A stretch of DNA of 64,000 nucleotides, taken from Paralichthys olivaceus (taxonomy: Eukaryota > Chordata > Actinopteri > Pleuronectiformes > Paralichthyidae). Location of the stretch: positions 16,821,580 to 16,885,579 of the forward strand of contig NC_091104.1 in NCBI RefSeq assembly GCF_024713975.1, read 5' to 3'. The stretch's first letter is position 1. Each line of letters opens with the position of its first letter. The notes under the pieces are model-generated. The model was not told the DNA's origin, searched no databases, and was given only the letters and a program-made list of their open reading frames with translations. The position numbers were made by a program, and so were the translations under genes. This document shows positions 52,801 through 64,000 of this stretch, in pieces.

Positions 52801-55800
52801 AAATTTTGTCCATACTTCAGCATGTCAGCCCCTGAAACTTTAACCCTTGAGGTGCACACACAGGCTCATTCATACTACTATGTTTCCACTTAAACCAGAA
52901 TTTTAAAACTAAGTTTTAGTCCCTGTCAACACGCCTGAAAACGAGTATCACATGACCACACACATACACTGGACATGCATTGTTAGTTGCAGAAAACGCA
53001 GATGGACATTGCTCAAATAATAGTAATAGTCACTAACATGAGTCTCCTACTCACATTAGTGGTTGTATCAGTGTAAAATACAGAATTTAACTGCACAACA
53101 GCTGTTGGCAAAGACAACAGGTTCAGCAATGCTTGTAATTAATTATCCATGTTGTGTTACACTGGTAGCCACGGCTGATGTTGTTGTTTTCTTCTTTAAG
53201 GGCATCATGTTATAGGAGCCTGATGAACAAGCAAAAGCCACTTTGTGATCGAAGACCCAATCGGCAAGCAGATGTGAGTATCGACATGATAGTTTCCAAA
53301 ATCTTGTTTTCTCACTGTCCAGACCAAAATGCAGCCCCGTAGTTTTCAATCTAAAACTGAGCCAGCAGCATTTCCAAACTTCTAGTTTTAGCAGCTCTGA
53401 TTCTCTGAAGTAGTGTGGACGCCAGGCGTATCCGTAGTGGAGTTGATGTGTTTTCAAATTAAAACGTCGTGGTATGGATGTAGCCACAGTGTGAGGAAAG
53501 TGAACTTACTGCTGAGACACTGGCAGAGGAGACATCCATTATTGTCTTGCTGGAAGCCGTATGGACAGTCGTGTCCTGACAGGGAGCAGTTTTCCAGGGG
53601 AGGACACAGCAGGGGGCTGACGGTTTCATAAGAAGGCTCTGGTGAACCGAAGAGACGATGGAGGGTGAGAAGTTTGCATTAGAGCAACAGAAACAAAAAA
53701 ATGTTTTATACATCCCTCCTGGTTTTAAATATGTGCGCTTGGATCCCCTCAGGTGTAACACCTCTACGCTTTTTGTGCCAACTGTAATAGGCACCTATTT
53801 ACACTATTATTTTGGAGTAAACAATAATTACAGATAAATATAGAGCAATTACACCAGGGTGGGTCACACTGTAAGGGGGATTATACCTCTGTCTCTTATA
53901 TAGCGTTGAACTGTCTCCTATCAATAAGTTGAAAGTGTCTAATGTTTTAGCTCTATCAGGACTGAAGTTGGACTCTGGCACTGCCCAGACTTGAATCAGA
54001 GCCAGCTTTGTTGAGAGGCCACAACAAATAAGGGTGTTTTAGAACAACACACACACAGCATATGCACCAAAGCTTTTCCTGTCAAACGACCCTCGCCACG
54101 TTCGGTAGGTGGAGGAGGCCAATGAGCTGTGACTAATTATGCTCACAAAAAATGGGGATCCACTTCAATTACCCTCGTTAAAAGCACGCCACAGCCTCAC
54201 ACACACACACACACACAGGTGGGTCTCATTTTGGCGGGCAAGGGCAATAAAGGAACACAAAGAAGCCTGCAGCTTGAAGAATGCTCGGTGGCCTCCGCTT
54301 TAATGAGCCCATGGTGACATGGCCTTTGTAGCAAAGCTGCGGGGCCACAGGAGCCTCCTACATGTGGTATGCGGGCTACTGTTTATTCCAGATAGATATG
54401 AGGCATACATCAAATGATAAATATAAAAGATATAGTTTGAAGTCCCAACATGATTCTCCGTACCTTCACAGAATGGGCAGCACTCTCCGGGGATCTTGAC
54501 AGGGTTTTGGCAGCTCTGTTTGCAGGCCATGGCCGTGCAGTGCGGGTCTCCATCCACACATTGGCAGAAGGTGCAGTCGTCCTCTTTCCACTGCTCCTCG
54601 TGCGCTCGCAGCTTATTATTCACCCAGCAGCTGGCCTTAGTGCTGTCCAACGACAGCAGCTCCACATCTGAGAGACACACATGTAGGTTAGGGAACAAAG
54701 TAGAAGAGAAGAGGAGAATCTTTTATCTGATTATTAGCTAAGACAAATAAATATTGTGATTTGGCAGCAATGAATGGAATTCAAAATGAAGACCACAGTC
54801 CAATCCTACTGTACAGTACAATCCTGTACTGTAACTGAACTGACAGGAGGGTGAGCACAGAGGTGATGGAAGTGGGATACTCCATCACAAGATATGGAGA
54901 CAGGTACGTCACCAAGAACTATGCAGGTCTCCACAGCCGCCGCTAATCTCTTGGCTAAAAGCTTCAACTCATCCATGTGAGTTTTAGCTGTGGCCCCTGA
55001 GGTTAAAGGAAAGGTCAGCGTTTTATTCCATAAATCTCACTCCAAAGCAAAGGAAATTTTAGATCTGTAGCCATTAGTAGGCACCGTAAAGTTTGACAGT
55101 TTAAAACCTGATGGTGTGCAGTCATTCGGCTCGGAATGAAGTGATGTATCGTGCCTGTGCTCTGTGTGGAAACCTGCTTTTCCCCCATTTCCTATAAACA
55201 GTTTTAGTTGTTTTTGCTACAGCGTTTATTAGCAACAGAGGTTAGAAGGTGGTCTTGGCATTTTTTTTCTGTGTTGGAGAATAACAAAGGAAGTTGTGTA
55301 CATGATTCTGCATGTTTATGTGTTCGCTGTAGCTTTTTAAAAGTGTGTCAGAGGGAGTTAGGGTGCTGTATACTTCACACAAGACTCCTAATTGCCCTAT
55401 CTGATCCCAGCTGAGGTTTGTCTGCTGTAGTTCAATCCATCTGGCTGTGATTAACCTGAACAGGATTTCTTTCTGTCTCACTGTATACACCTCATGCATA
55501 ATGCACTGTGACCCTTATAATGAAAATGTTCAAGGGTCAATCCAGGATTTTGGTATTTCACTGCCATGAATGTGGGAGACTTGTAAGAGACGGATACAAA
55601 AGAGTGGAGATGAATGAGAGAATTGAGAATTTGCAACCCCTGCCTCAGAAGTTCAGATATCCTACTTTTTCCCTAAAATTACTGGTCAAGCTCCTTATTC
55701 CCGGAAGCCTGCGCTTCCCATAATGCAACCTGATAGTTTCTTTCAGGTGGCTGTCTGACATTTGTTGTTTCCAAGCCCAAGCCAAGATTTTCATCAGTTT

Positions 55801-58800
55801 ATAAAGACAATGCCTCTCCATGATTGTTTTCAAAGTCTCGACAAGATCAGGTTTCCAGTCAAATAATAAAAAAAGCCAAATCAATTCAAACTTGCCTTAC
55901 ATTAATGTAATAAATGAACACCTGGTTTATATTGGTCAATTACTTCTTTATTAATCCTGTATTCATTGATTTTTTTTGTCCAGTTAGGACACTTGACTTT
56001 ATGAAATAGTTATGGATGCGTATGCATCATAGAAATAGATGGACAACGCATCTCCACCTCTTCCCACTATCCAGAAATTAAGCTAAAATATCCTGGATAC
56101 AAATACTGTCATCAGACTCTGCTTTTTTTGTTTCAACCTGTTTTTTTAACAATAATTAACTAATTACAAAACAACTTCCTGGAAAACCGAGCTCTTGAAC
56201 ACACATCAGTGCGATCAGAATGACCTAGAATGACGGAAAGCATTGTTGAGAAAAATTAATGGAACATGTACTTTAACTTTTTAGTTTGCCCAATGTCCAT
56301 GAGTAGGCGGGTTGTATGACCTATTCTGCTAGCAGCCCGTAGGTGGCGATTGAGGTGCTTAGGATTCACCTGCTGGGAGTAGTCATTATATACGTCATTA
56401 TGTACAGTCCATGGTTTGCATGTGGTGGCATAGTACATAAAAGACATTGCTACAATAGAATTAAATATCTAGATGTTCACTTGTCAGCTGTGTTTTTGGT
56501 CTCATCAGCTCAAAAGAGAAAAACTATGTTCACACGCCAGTTTCTTACTCAGCCTCAGGTCATGTAGTATACAAAGCTTGTTTTGCTGCCTGACTCTGCT
56601 GTAAACAATCTGAGTGGTAAAAATGACCCAATGTAGTAAAGATGTGGGCTGTGAAACCGAAACCATCAGCGGTACGATGCTAAAGCGCTCCACAGAGGAG
56701 AGCAGAACTGCAGCTAGATCATAATTCAATATGGTTTAATCATTACAAACAACCCTGTCACACTGATCTTTCATATTGCTGAAATATTGATTAGTACAGC
56801 TTTAAGTGTAATCGTCACCAGGTCACCTTTAATACATCTCTTAATCCAGATTTAAAGCATTACAGCCTTTGTTCTCTGCAGCGAGCCATGCACTAAGCAT
56901 GAGCAGCTTTCCATAAGAAAGAGATGAAAGCATTCCATACCATCTAAATTCCTGCACATTCCAGGTGTACCTCCAACACTGACCTAACATGATCTCCTCT
57001 GCAGTCTCGGTGTTTGTCTTTTTCTCTATCTCATGCGCCCAATCGACTGAAGCCACGCAGGCAGAGGCCAAAGTTGGCAACTGTCTCCATCCACAGGCTT
57101 TTGGCAGATTGTAATGTGGCTGCCATATGCGCTGAAAGAACCATTTTTTAACTATCCCAAGTGTACATATCATAGCTCCTAACCTGGCTTTAAGCACAAA
57201 TGTTTTTGTGGAGTGGGTCCCCTCTATTAAGCCAGGGCCTGATATTACAAAGCCAAGCCGTCCACTCTAAAAAAGGGTTTTTATGTTCTGCAGTCTCCCC
57301 AGTGGAAATGAATCACTAGGCTGGCTCTTTAGTGTGCCTCTTTAGTATGCCAGGTATGTTAACAACTGTGGAAGCTGGTTATATGAGGAAACCATTAAGG
57401 TAGGGTCACTGGAGGTAAGTATCAGGCAAGGTGGATTTTGATGACTCTACCCCTCCGGCATCAACTTTGCCTTTGCCACACAGGCCTCCTGAATGCCACA
57501 TCTCCAGTGGCATATGTCAAAAAACATGAGAATAAATCAGAATTTCCACATTTTAACAGCATTGTGTTCTGCAAAACTAAGACTTATGTTGCCCTTTCTC
57601 AGCAAAATATTGAAAACACATGTACCTATGCAGACAGGGCAACATTCGCCCTCAGGAATGTAGAAGTTTTCACAGTCCAGCTCAGCGCACTCTGCCTTAG
57701 AGCAGAAGGAGATTCCTCCTCGGCACTGACACAGCCAGCAGGGGTCCATGCGGTACACCTCTCCCTCTGAGAACTCCTTCCCATTGTGGATGCACTTTGG
57801 GGTGACTGAGGGAAAGAAGAATGAGAAAAACAAGAATCAGATGCAGTCGGTGAAGACAGATGCCGTCAACCTGATGCCAAAGACCACATGGGGAAGATAA
57901 TGCTTAACACACTTGACAAAGGAACGCACTGTCAGGTGTCCTTCACATTTAGCAGGAATCAACCCCAGAACTTTCTCCTCATGACTATAGGACAGAAAAA
58001 TGCTTTTTTTCATCACAAACGTCAAGTTTGATGAGCAACTGTATACAGTCAATTACAAATCCATAAACAACCATTCTGTTTTATCTGCAGTTGATGTGAA
58101 TCTGAACCAAATGGTGCCGAGGAGGACACTGATGGTTGAGGTTGAGTCTGTGATGTTGGATATGTGGCGGCTATCAGACAGTGAAGCCAAGTCCATGAGC
58201 AAATATTTTGCAGATACATCGGGGCTCAAGAAGGTGTTTGACTCTTACGGTGCTGCGTTGAATATAGTAGGAGCTGTTAGGAGGGTTTTGGCAAAATCTG
58301 GGCTCAGTGTGCTGGAGGCAGGTGGAGTGAATCAAGCACATAGAAGTTCTTTTGACTGAATCCCCCCCCTACTATGAAAAAAATTATCTTATGTGTAGAC
58401 AGGTGGGCTAGTAAAGACAGAACACCCACGGGAAAACCTTGACCTAATCATTGCACCCAAAATAAAATTAGATTATTAAATGAATGTGTCGGTTTTCGAG
58501 TGCAGCTCATAATGCAGTTTTTGGTATGATCCGTGCCCGACTCGGACGAAGCAGGCATTTTGTTTTTTGTGTCTGAACCCAACCCAGGCCCAATGTTTTC
58601 CACAATTACATGTGCAGTGTAAAAAATCAAGTACATAGCCCAGCCAATGTCAAACCCAACCTGAGGGCAAATATCATTTCAAAATCTTTGTCCAAACCCA
58701 AATGTCCCGACAGGCTCAGGTTGGGTATCCACACTCCAATATGTGTGTGTATGAGAAAAAAACAAAGACACACATTCTCAGTCACAATTTCTACGAGATG

Positions 58801-60920
58801 AAATGTATCATTAAATAAAAATGATGCTAGTTTTGTGGCCGACAAAAAGAAGATTACAACATGACATCTCTATGGTAATGCTACACCACTCATTCAAATG
58901 CACCACAGTGGCTTGATCTTCAATAACCGCACGGCAACTTCTCATCAAACACACTCGGCATGAGGGAAGTGAGGCAATGTGGTTATGTAAGAAAATCTCC
59001 AGACTCATTGAGGAGTAGCTACGCTAGTTAAGTAAATGTAAATGGATTGCTCAGATGTGAGCAGCTGCTGAGCCAGTGGTTTCTATAAATGAGATCACGC
59101 TTACGGGGGCATCTGTATGCCAAAGTCTTTCAGCGCAGACTGTCTGCACCGATGACCCTGTGCCTCCCGAAAACCAGCGCTTCACTCTTAATACAAAGCA
59201 GGTGGGCCAACCGAGTTGAAAGTGGAGTGGGGGATTTGTTCTTTTATTCTCTTCCTTGCTCCCACTTTCTGTTCCATCCTCTCTGCCCTCTTCCTCTCTC
59301 TTGTGGTCGGTATTCCTGCCACCCCTGCCTTGCGTGCAAGAAAAACCAGGCAGAGAAAATGCAATACGCACTTTAGCTGGCTGAAATCAAGAGGCGCAGC
59401 AACGTTTTTTCAACACTCACAGAAGCAACAGGAAGTCGCATGAGGCGATTCTCACATGTGATTTCTGCAGTGTCTAGTCTAAAATTCCAGTCATGCTTTG
59501 TTCAGTCTCCTCTAAATTGAGGTGAGGATTGGATGCGGAGATGGATGGGCCATAAAACACTGGCCCAACACTGTCTAAATCATTCATACTGGACTGTCAT
59601 GCTGGTGCTTCTTGTGGTTTACAGGCAAAAAAAAAAAGCGAAAACCACATAGGGAAACATGACATGACTACACAAGAATAATCATGGGATTTATAAACAC
59701 TTAAGTGATATGTTTAATCAATTCAGAATATCCGTTGACAATTTTGAAATACGAGTTTAACTTATGTAACAAGCACCACCGCTCAAGAACATGGCTGTTT
59801 ATAACAAACTGAGGCTGAGCTGCAGGGGAGCGATTAGTGTGATGATCTCAGCCTTATTGCTTAACGCCGGCGTAAATCTCAAAGGAACATGTGCAGTCAT
59901 GAACCTACCCTCTACCCAGGGCTGACTTCAGAGGACGGTTTCCAATTTTGTGCCAGCTAATGTTTTTAACAACAGCAGACCACAGCTTAACAAGATCCAA
60001 CTGGATCATCTGTAGCATCAGATGACGTCCAGTGAGGATGGTGGTGCCGAGTTCCCTCTGCCACCCAGATACAGCTACTCTCCAGCCAACAGTGGAAAGA
60101 GTCTATCGTCAACAGAGGCCAAAACACACAGGTGGGGCTTATTGCCAGCCACACACTGACCCTGGCTGAATATGCACCCATTGCCAAGAGGGCAATGGAA
60201 ACAAGTTAATCAGTCCAAGCCTGACAATGGTTTGTTCCCTCACAGAACAGGTATGGCATTTGAAAGCAAGTTAGCATTGATGTGTTAGTTACAGTACCTC
60301 CCCAGTTCTAAGAGGCCTCTCTAGGACTGGGGAAGGTGACTAGGGAGACCAGTGCGTGTCCTTGTCCGTGTCCCTGTCTGTGGAGCTCTCTGACACGCAG
60401 TGCAGTCATGCAGGCCTAATGTACGGTGGAGGCAGCACAAAAGGCATCAAGCCCCAGGCCCAAAGAGCAGCAGACACTTGTTATCAAAACACTGATCCCA
60501 TGGCCCCCACGGCTGCCGTTCAGACCCCGCTGGCCTGCCGGACTCGATTACCCTCCCCACTGGCAGACTGGAGCACATAAAAAGCATTCCCATCAATGAA
60601 CTGTTGAACCTTTTCCCTTTGGATGTGTGACCAGACAGGAACCCTTTGACACTGCACTTCTGTTGAGCAAATTTGTAGCCTAAGCACTTCTCTGGTCACT
60701 GGGCTCGTTAAGTCCATTAATTCCGGGACACGGCACTCATTTATATATGTGGAGGGGCCAGAATGGGAATTTGTTCTGTTGGTAAAACAGCGAATATTTG
60801 TTGGGATCGCAAAGCAAACAGACCAATACCGCAGATCCCCTCCCTGCCTTCCTGACTCTCCTGGTTTACTCTGGACCATGACAGAGAGAACTGAAGTCTC
60901 CCTGTGTGTGATCAACATCT

Positions 60921-60968
<48 letters not shown>

Positions 60969-61599
60969 ACTCACTTCTTTTTCTGTATTATTTCTTCTGC
61001 CTTTTTCTTACCTGGTGAGAAAGTGGTGCGCACACACACATTTCCAACCATCAATCTGCTTTGAAAGACTCATTACATTTAAAATCCCTTTGAGCAATAA
61101 AAATACTTGCAGCTACACCTCAAAAAAGATTATCTTGGAACCATGGGAGGCACTGGCTGAGCCTGATAAACAGCCCAACAGTAATTATCCAATCAGCTAC
61201 TTTCTTTTTCATCTGCAGACATTTGGTCAGCGGGGAGGAAAGCCTCACTCTGAGGTAGTAATTGCCTCCTCGAAGGCGATGAATCTCACACCAACTGTGC
61301 CATTGCTACCCTCGACGGGAGACCAATCCAAACAGATTGCAGTTCAGCGTAATCACCTTTCTGGCACTCAAACACGTCACAGCAGTCTCCCGGCAGGCCG
61401 CTGGCCTGGCTGAGCAACATGGCTCGCTGTCCGCCCTGGCACTGAGGCTTGTGGCAGGCACGGAGGTCACAGGTGCACTGGGGAGGAATAGAGGGACAGC
61501 AGCCAGCAGGGGGCGTGTAGCTCTTTGTCAGGACTGATCCGTGGGGGCAGGAGGGCACCTGCAGAGCGGGACATGTCACCCCGGCACACCTCAGCTCCT
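41887..61599 (-). CDS. crim1-like: CRIM1-like cysteine-rich transmembrane protein, 3' part
   Basis: Single-pass membrane protein of the CRIM1 family, whose vWC domains bind BMPs and other growth factors. Exons seen, in transcript order: 61357-61599, 57626-57805, 54464-54667, 53510-53638, 52394-52547, 49434-49555, 48078-48296, 46322-46537, 44596-44817, 43719-43838, 43132-43310, 41887-42081. They total 2183 nt, and every junction keeps phase. Order of domains: one N-terminal cysteine-rich module, two vWC, four antistasin-like, three vWC, a Thr/Val-rich stalk, a membrane span and an 80-residue tail. Signal peptide, IGFBP domain and first cysteine-rich module must lie beyond 64000. Compared with recalled human CRIM1 it lacks vWC6 and the RGD, and the tail differs. 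It could be fish crim1 itself, but the tail and synteny favour a paralogue. Confidence 0.9.
42205..42860. repeat. Inverted clusters of an AATAAAGTCGTAATAT-like short repeat
   Basis: At 42225-42360 the motif (A)GAATAAAGTCGTAATATT recurs about every 25-30 bp in degenerate form. At 42765-42850 its reverse complement recurs (CTTGTAATATAACGACTTTA). The two arms, about 400 bp apart, could fold back on each other, suggesting a MITE with repetitive ends. It lies in the last intron of the crim1-like gene. Confidence 0.5.
44596..48296 (-). other. crim1-like: crim1-like vWC domains 3-5
   Basis: Each of three exons encodes one complete vWC domain: 48078-48296 (CLTSNGHRYEEGDGWHDGC ... CCPTCE), 46322-46537 (CRAPGGEFYVEGETWNLDEC ... 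CCHVCP) and 44596-44817 (CITSDGDVLLAGDSWKANAC ... CCPHCL). All have the C-x2-C-x-C and CCxxC patterns of the family. In recalled human CRIM1 a sixth vWC follows. Here the next exon is the stalk, and the intron between (43839-44595) holds no vWC-like frame. Confidence 0.9.
47871..47980. repeat. Partial inverted copy of the 32.3-kb dispersed repeat
   Basis: The reverse complement reads through GGGCCAAGAAAGAACACATT and GGAGCAGATTCG. It aligns with GGGTCAGGGAAGAACCAAT and GTGAAGATCCAG of the block at 32326-32653. It lies in an intron of the crim1-like gene. Confidence 0.5.
49434..53638 (-). other. crim1-like: crim1-like antistasin-like repeats
   Basis: Three exons (53510-53638, 52394-52547, 49434-49555) encode four short cysteine-rich repeats with the C...C..G(F/Y)..d..GC..C.C pattern of antistasin domains: DCPYGFQQDNNGCLLCQC, QCPMGYQRDDFGCEVCEC, TCPYGYVRNKHGCEMCRC and HCSDGYRQNRKGCSICMC. 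The third repeat is split by an intron after TCPYGY(V). Order and number match human CRIM1. Confidence 0.9.
51160..51196. repeat. TCCTC pentanucleotide repeat
   Basis: About seven tandem copies of a CTCCT/TCCTC unit within a crim1-like intron. Confidence 0.95.
54199..54218. repeat. CA dinucleotide microsatellite
   Basis: Short (CA)n run in a crim1-like intron. Confidence 0.9.
54464..61599 (-). other. crim1-like: crim1-like N-terminal cysteine-rich module and vWC 1-2
   Basis: Exon 61357-61599 encodes a module starting EELRCAGVTCPALQ and ending GDCCDVFECQK, matching the second of two pre-vWC cysteine-rich segments in CRIM1. At the place of human SRGDGTPGKCC it reads SQASGLPGDCC, so the RGD is missing. 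Exon 57626-57805 is vWC1 (CIHNGKEFSEGEVYRMDPC ... GECCPVC). Exon 54464-54667 is vWC2 (CWVNNKLRAHEEQWKEDDC ... GECCPFCE). The introns between are 3-4 kb long. Confidence 0.9.
60922..60964. repeat. CT dinucleotide microsatellite
   Basis: (CT)n run of about 43 bp in a crim1-like intron, followed by CACT repeats. Confidence 0.97.
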
Positions 61600-61601
61600 C
61601 T

Positions 61602-64000
61602 GAAACACACAGATATTGGATGCATGTTCACTTTGAGACACAGGTGGGTATGCAGCAAACACAATATGCAAGAAATAAATAAACAGTGACACAGCTTCAT
61701 AGTTTCTGTGAAAGAGATTCTGCAACAACACGTTCTGGGCTCTGCTCTGGGCTCTGACAGTACACACTGTATTCTCCTGCAGGGAGGAAGGGTTGCGTGT
61801 GTGAGGGTGGCCTCCTCCTTGCAATGTCAGTTGAGCCACTTCAGAACAGCGCTGCTCGTGTTACGGTCTAAGAGTTGAGTTCACACAGCCACCCAACACA
61901 AACTCTTGTGCGCAGTCATCAGATCCCCACTTCAGCCTAAGACAGCTTTGAAGCATCCTGTCAGAGAAGTGAGAGCGGTGCTCCAGCCACGACAAGGCTC
62001 TCTCTGCATATCCTGTCTACAAGCCTCTGATCCCACCCGGCCGGGGCCGACCGGCTCGCAATCCAAACAGCCCCTCACGCTCGAAAACCAGTCATTAATA
62101 GCAGCCAACTTTCAACAGAGTCTTTCTTCTTGGCAGTTGAGAATCTCCCCTTCACTTAGCATACCAGGACGTGTTTGTCTATTCATTTGCCAGAGCCAAC
62201 ATAATAGCTGTGATACAGGGGGGGTTGCAGGGGTACTGGAAATGGGCAAGGGGCTCTGGGGTGTATTTTGGAGCCTGTTCAGGAAAAGAAAAGTGGAGCG
62301 CCCCTCTGTACAGACATTGTATGAGAACAGTAGCCACCTTACAAAGATTAGATTACCCAAACGTGTTTATTTTGGTTCTCAGTGTCACTGTAATGTATAC
62401 AGTGCAGGTAGAAGAGAGGGATTGGCGAGAGCAGACCCGCGTCCTGTCCTATAATTGTCAGTCACTAAGTCATTTCCCAGCTGAAAGCGCAGTACAAACA
62501 GCTTTTGTGGCACTATGACCGCTGAAAGGAAAAAGAGAGAAGACAGCGTTGACAAGCAAAAAGATTATGGATGAATGTGAGGAAAGTCTTTTAATTGTGA
62601 GTTAAGTATAAATCACCACTAACATTTAAAGGAGGAAACGTGTCAATAAACAGCTGCCTCATAAAGTGTAATCATTAAATGAGGTGGATTATGATTTAGT
62701 TGTGAGGAATACTTGAGAATCTTTGCATACATATGGTTTTTGAGGAGAGGGAATGATACAGGCCGAGATTGTGTAACAGCACTCTGGGTTTTGGCCGTGT
62801 TTTCCAGAAGCTTTGAGTTTTGTTGATGGTCTTCCCAGACCGTTGCTGGCTCCACTGCGCAACACAAGTCTCTCAGAGGATGTGCCTCATCCCTGACATT
62901 TGAAGACCTGTAAGTGGATCCCTCTTAGGTTTTGCCACCAGATGAGGAAACTGAACCGGTGAGCCGTTGGGGTCCAGACTTCTGATCCCATGATAATAGT
63001 ATTGGTCTGCCAGTCTTCAACTCCAGATAAGCACCTCTGAATCACGTTGTATATTCCAGGTTTATTAGATGAACTGTCTGGTTATTTGATGTCTACATGA
63101 CTCAGAATAAACATTGAGGAGAGGAGGCTGTGAGACTTTGACCGCTGTGCTTTGGCGGAACAGATGAAATCAAGGGAAACATTGAATTTAGCTGGTTCCA
63201 GATAAATAGAAAAGGAGTGTGAGTGTATCTGTAATGTACTGTTTACCAAAGCAACCTGGGAACATTGAGGCCACCACAAAGTTCTCATTGATGAACTTTA
63301 AGCTGAATGGTGTCATAGAAAATGAGGGTGGCGCCTTGAATTGACAGAGGCTACGACCATTTTAATGGTTTTTTGGCCTGATTCTGATGCTGGAGTTAAA
63401 TACACTTCAGTTGGAAGTGCTGATTGGCGAATGTTTTACTTCCAATAAAGTGTGACGCGCCCTGCTGCTGCTCAGTTGAGGACTGGTTTTGCATATGAAA
63501 ACCTCACACTTTTTAAAGCCGTATAAAAATGCCATGGGACGATCTTGCACAATGTTCTGCACTGAAAAACACATTATGTGTCCTGTATGTGTCCCAGAGA
63601 AGGCTGATTACTCTTTCACTTGTGATAATGGCTGGGGTTAGAGTGCGCTGGGAAAAGCAGCTGGCAGACTTACCATTGTCATTTAAATTAATAGAATTGT
63701 ATCCATCTGTGGAAATGGTCCAGCCCTTGCAGGTCCAATTAATATAATTTCGTAGCAGGCACATTTGTAAGCCCAGTAGGCAGACAGAAGAAAGGGTGGA
63801 AAAAGTCAGCAACAAATGGATTTTATCCCGTGCTGTTTGGGTTGTATCTTAGCATAAATGGCTGTAATTAGTGAATCGACAGCCACAGAACCAATCTTCA
63901 TATCACAATGGTGGCCATACTCCAGCTTGCACAAACACAAAAGGCCTGATCTGGTATGGTTGATAAACTCTCTCTGCAGATTAGGCAACGTGCTCTCGTA
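61602..64000. other. Intron of crim1-like gene to window edge
   Basis: Reading the minus strand I find no cysteine-rich exon with splice sites that could precede the exon at 61357-61599. The first exons are therefore beyond the window. No repeat or RNA gene was recognised here. Confidence 0.55.

Noticed and set aside
60904..61413. Plus-strand open frame of 169 codons rich in Ser-Leu
   Set aside because: Translates the CT microsatellite and then the antisense of a crim1-like exon.

Overview
This window is vertebrate nuclear DNA, almost certainly from a teleost fish. The genes are split into many short exons with GT-AG introns. The encoded proteins align exon by exon with mammalian orthologues. 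The intergenic and intronic DNA carries a hAT-type MITE, GGTCA-rich tandem repeats and dispersed repeats of the kind common in fish genomes. No bacterial, phage, CRISPR or viral features are visible.

Layout. (1) Near the left edge (about 470-740) is a candidate minus-strand promoter and first exon whose gene would lie off the window; from human gene order scg5 is the best guess. (2) 3053-9999, minus: arhgap11a, a RhoGAP, complete in 12 coding exons (971 aa). Its promoter near 10.4-10.5 kb carries a CCAAT box and a CDE/CHR cell-cycle element. (3) 11834-14951, minus: a cardiac-type alpha-actin (actc1), with 8 coding exons (377 aa), an untranslated first exon, a TATA-like box, a CArG-like box and a distal MEF2 site. 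(4) 18102-38636, plus: eif2ak4 (GCN2), complete in 39 coding exons (1660 aa), from the RWD domain to the C-terminal ribosome-binding and dimerisation domain. All exon phases close. (5) 41887 to beyond 61599, minus: the 3' part (12 exons, about 727 codons) of a CRIM1-like transmembrane protein with cysteine-rich domains. Its signal-peptide and IGFBP exons lie beyond the right edge.

The genes do not form a pathway; the shared feature is synteny. ARHGAP11A, ACTC1 and EIF2AK4 all lie on human 15q13-q15, whereas human CRIM1 is on 2p22. The CRIM1-like gene here lacks the sixth vWC domain and the RGD found in human CRIM1, and its cytoplasmic tail is unrelated beyond the juxtamembrane segment. I infer that it may be an old CRIM1 paralogue of the 15q-type paralogon, absent from mammals. 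This is the most interesting observation in the window.

Exon limits were set by hand from splice consensus, reading phase and recalled human protein sequences. No alignment or database search was run.
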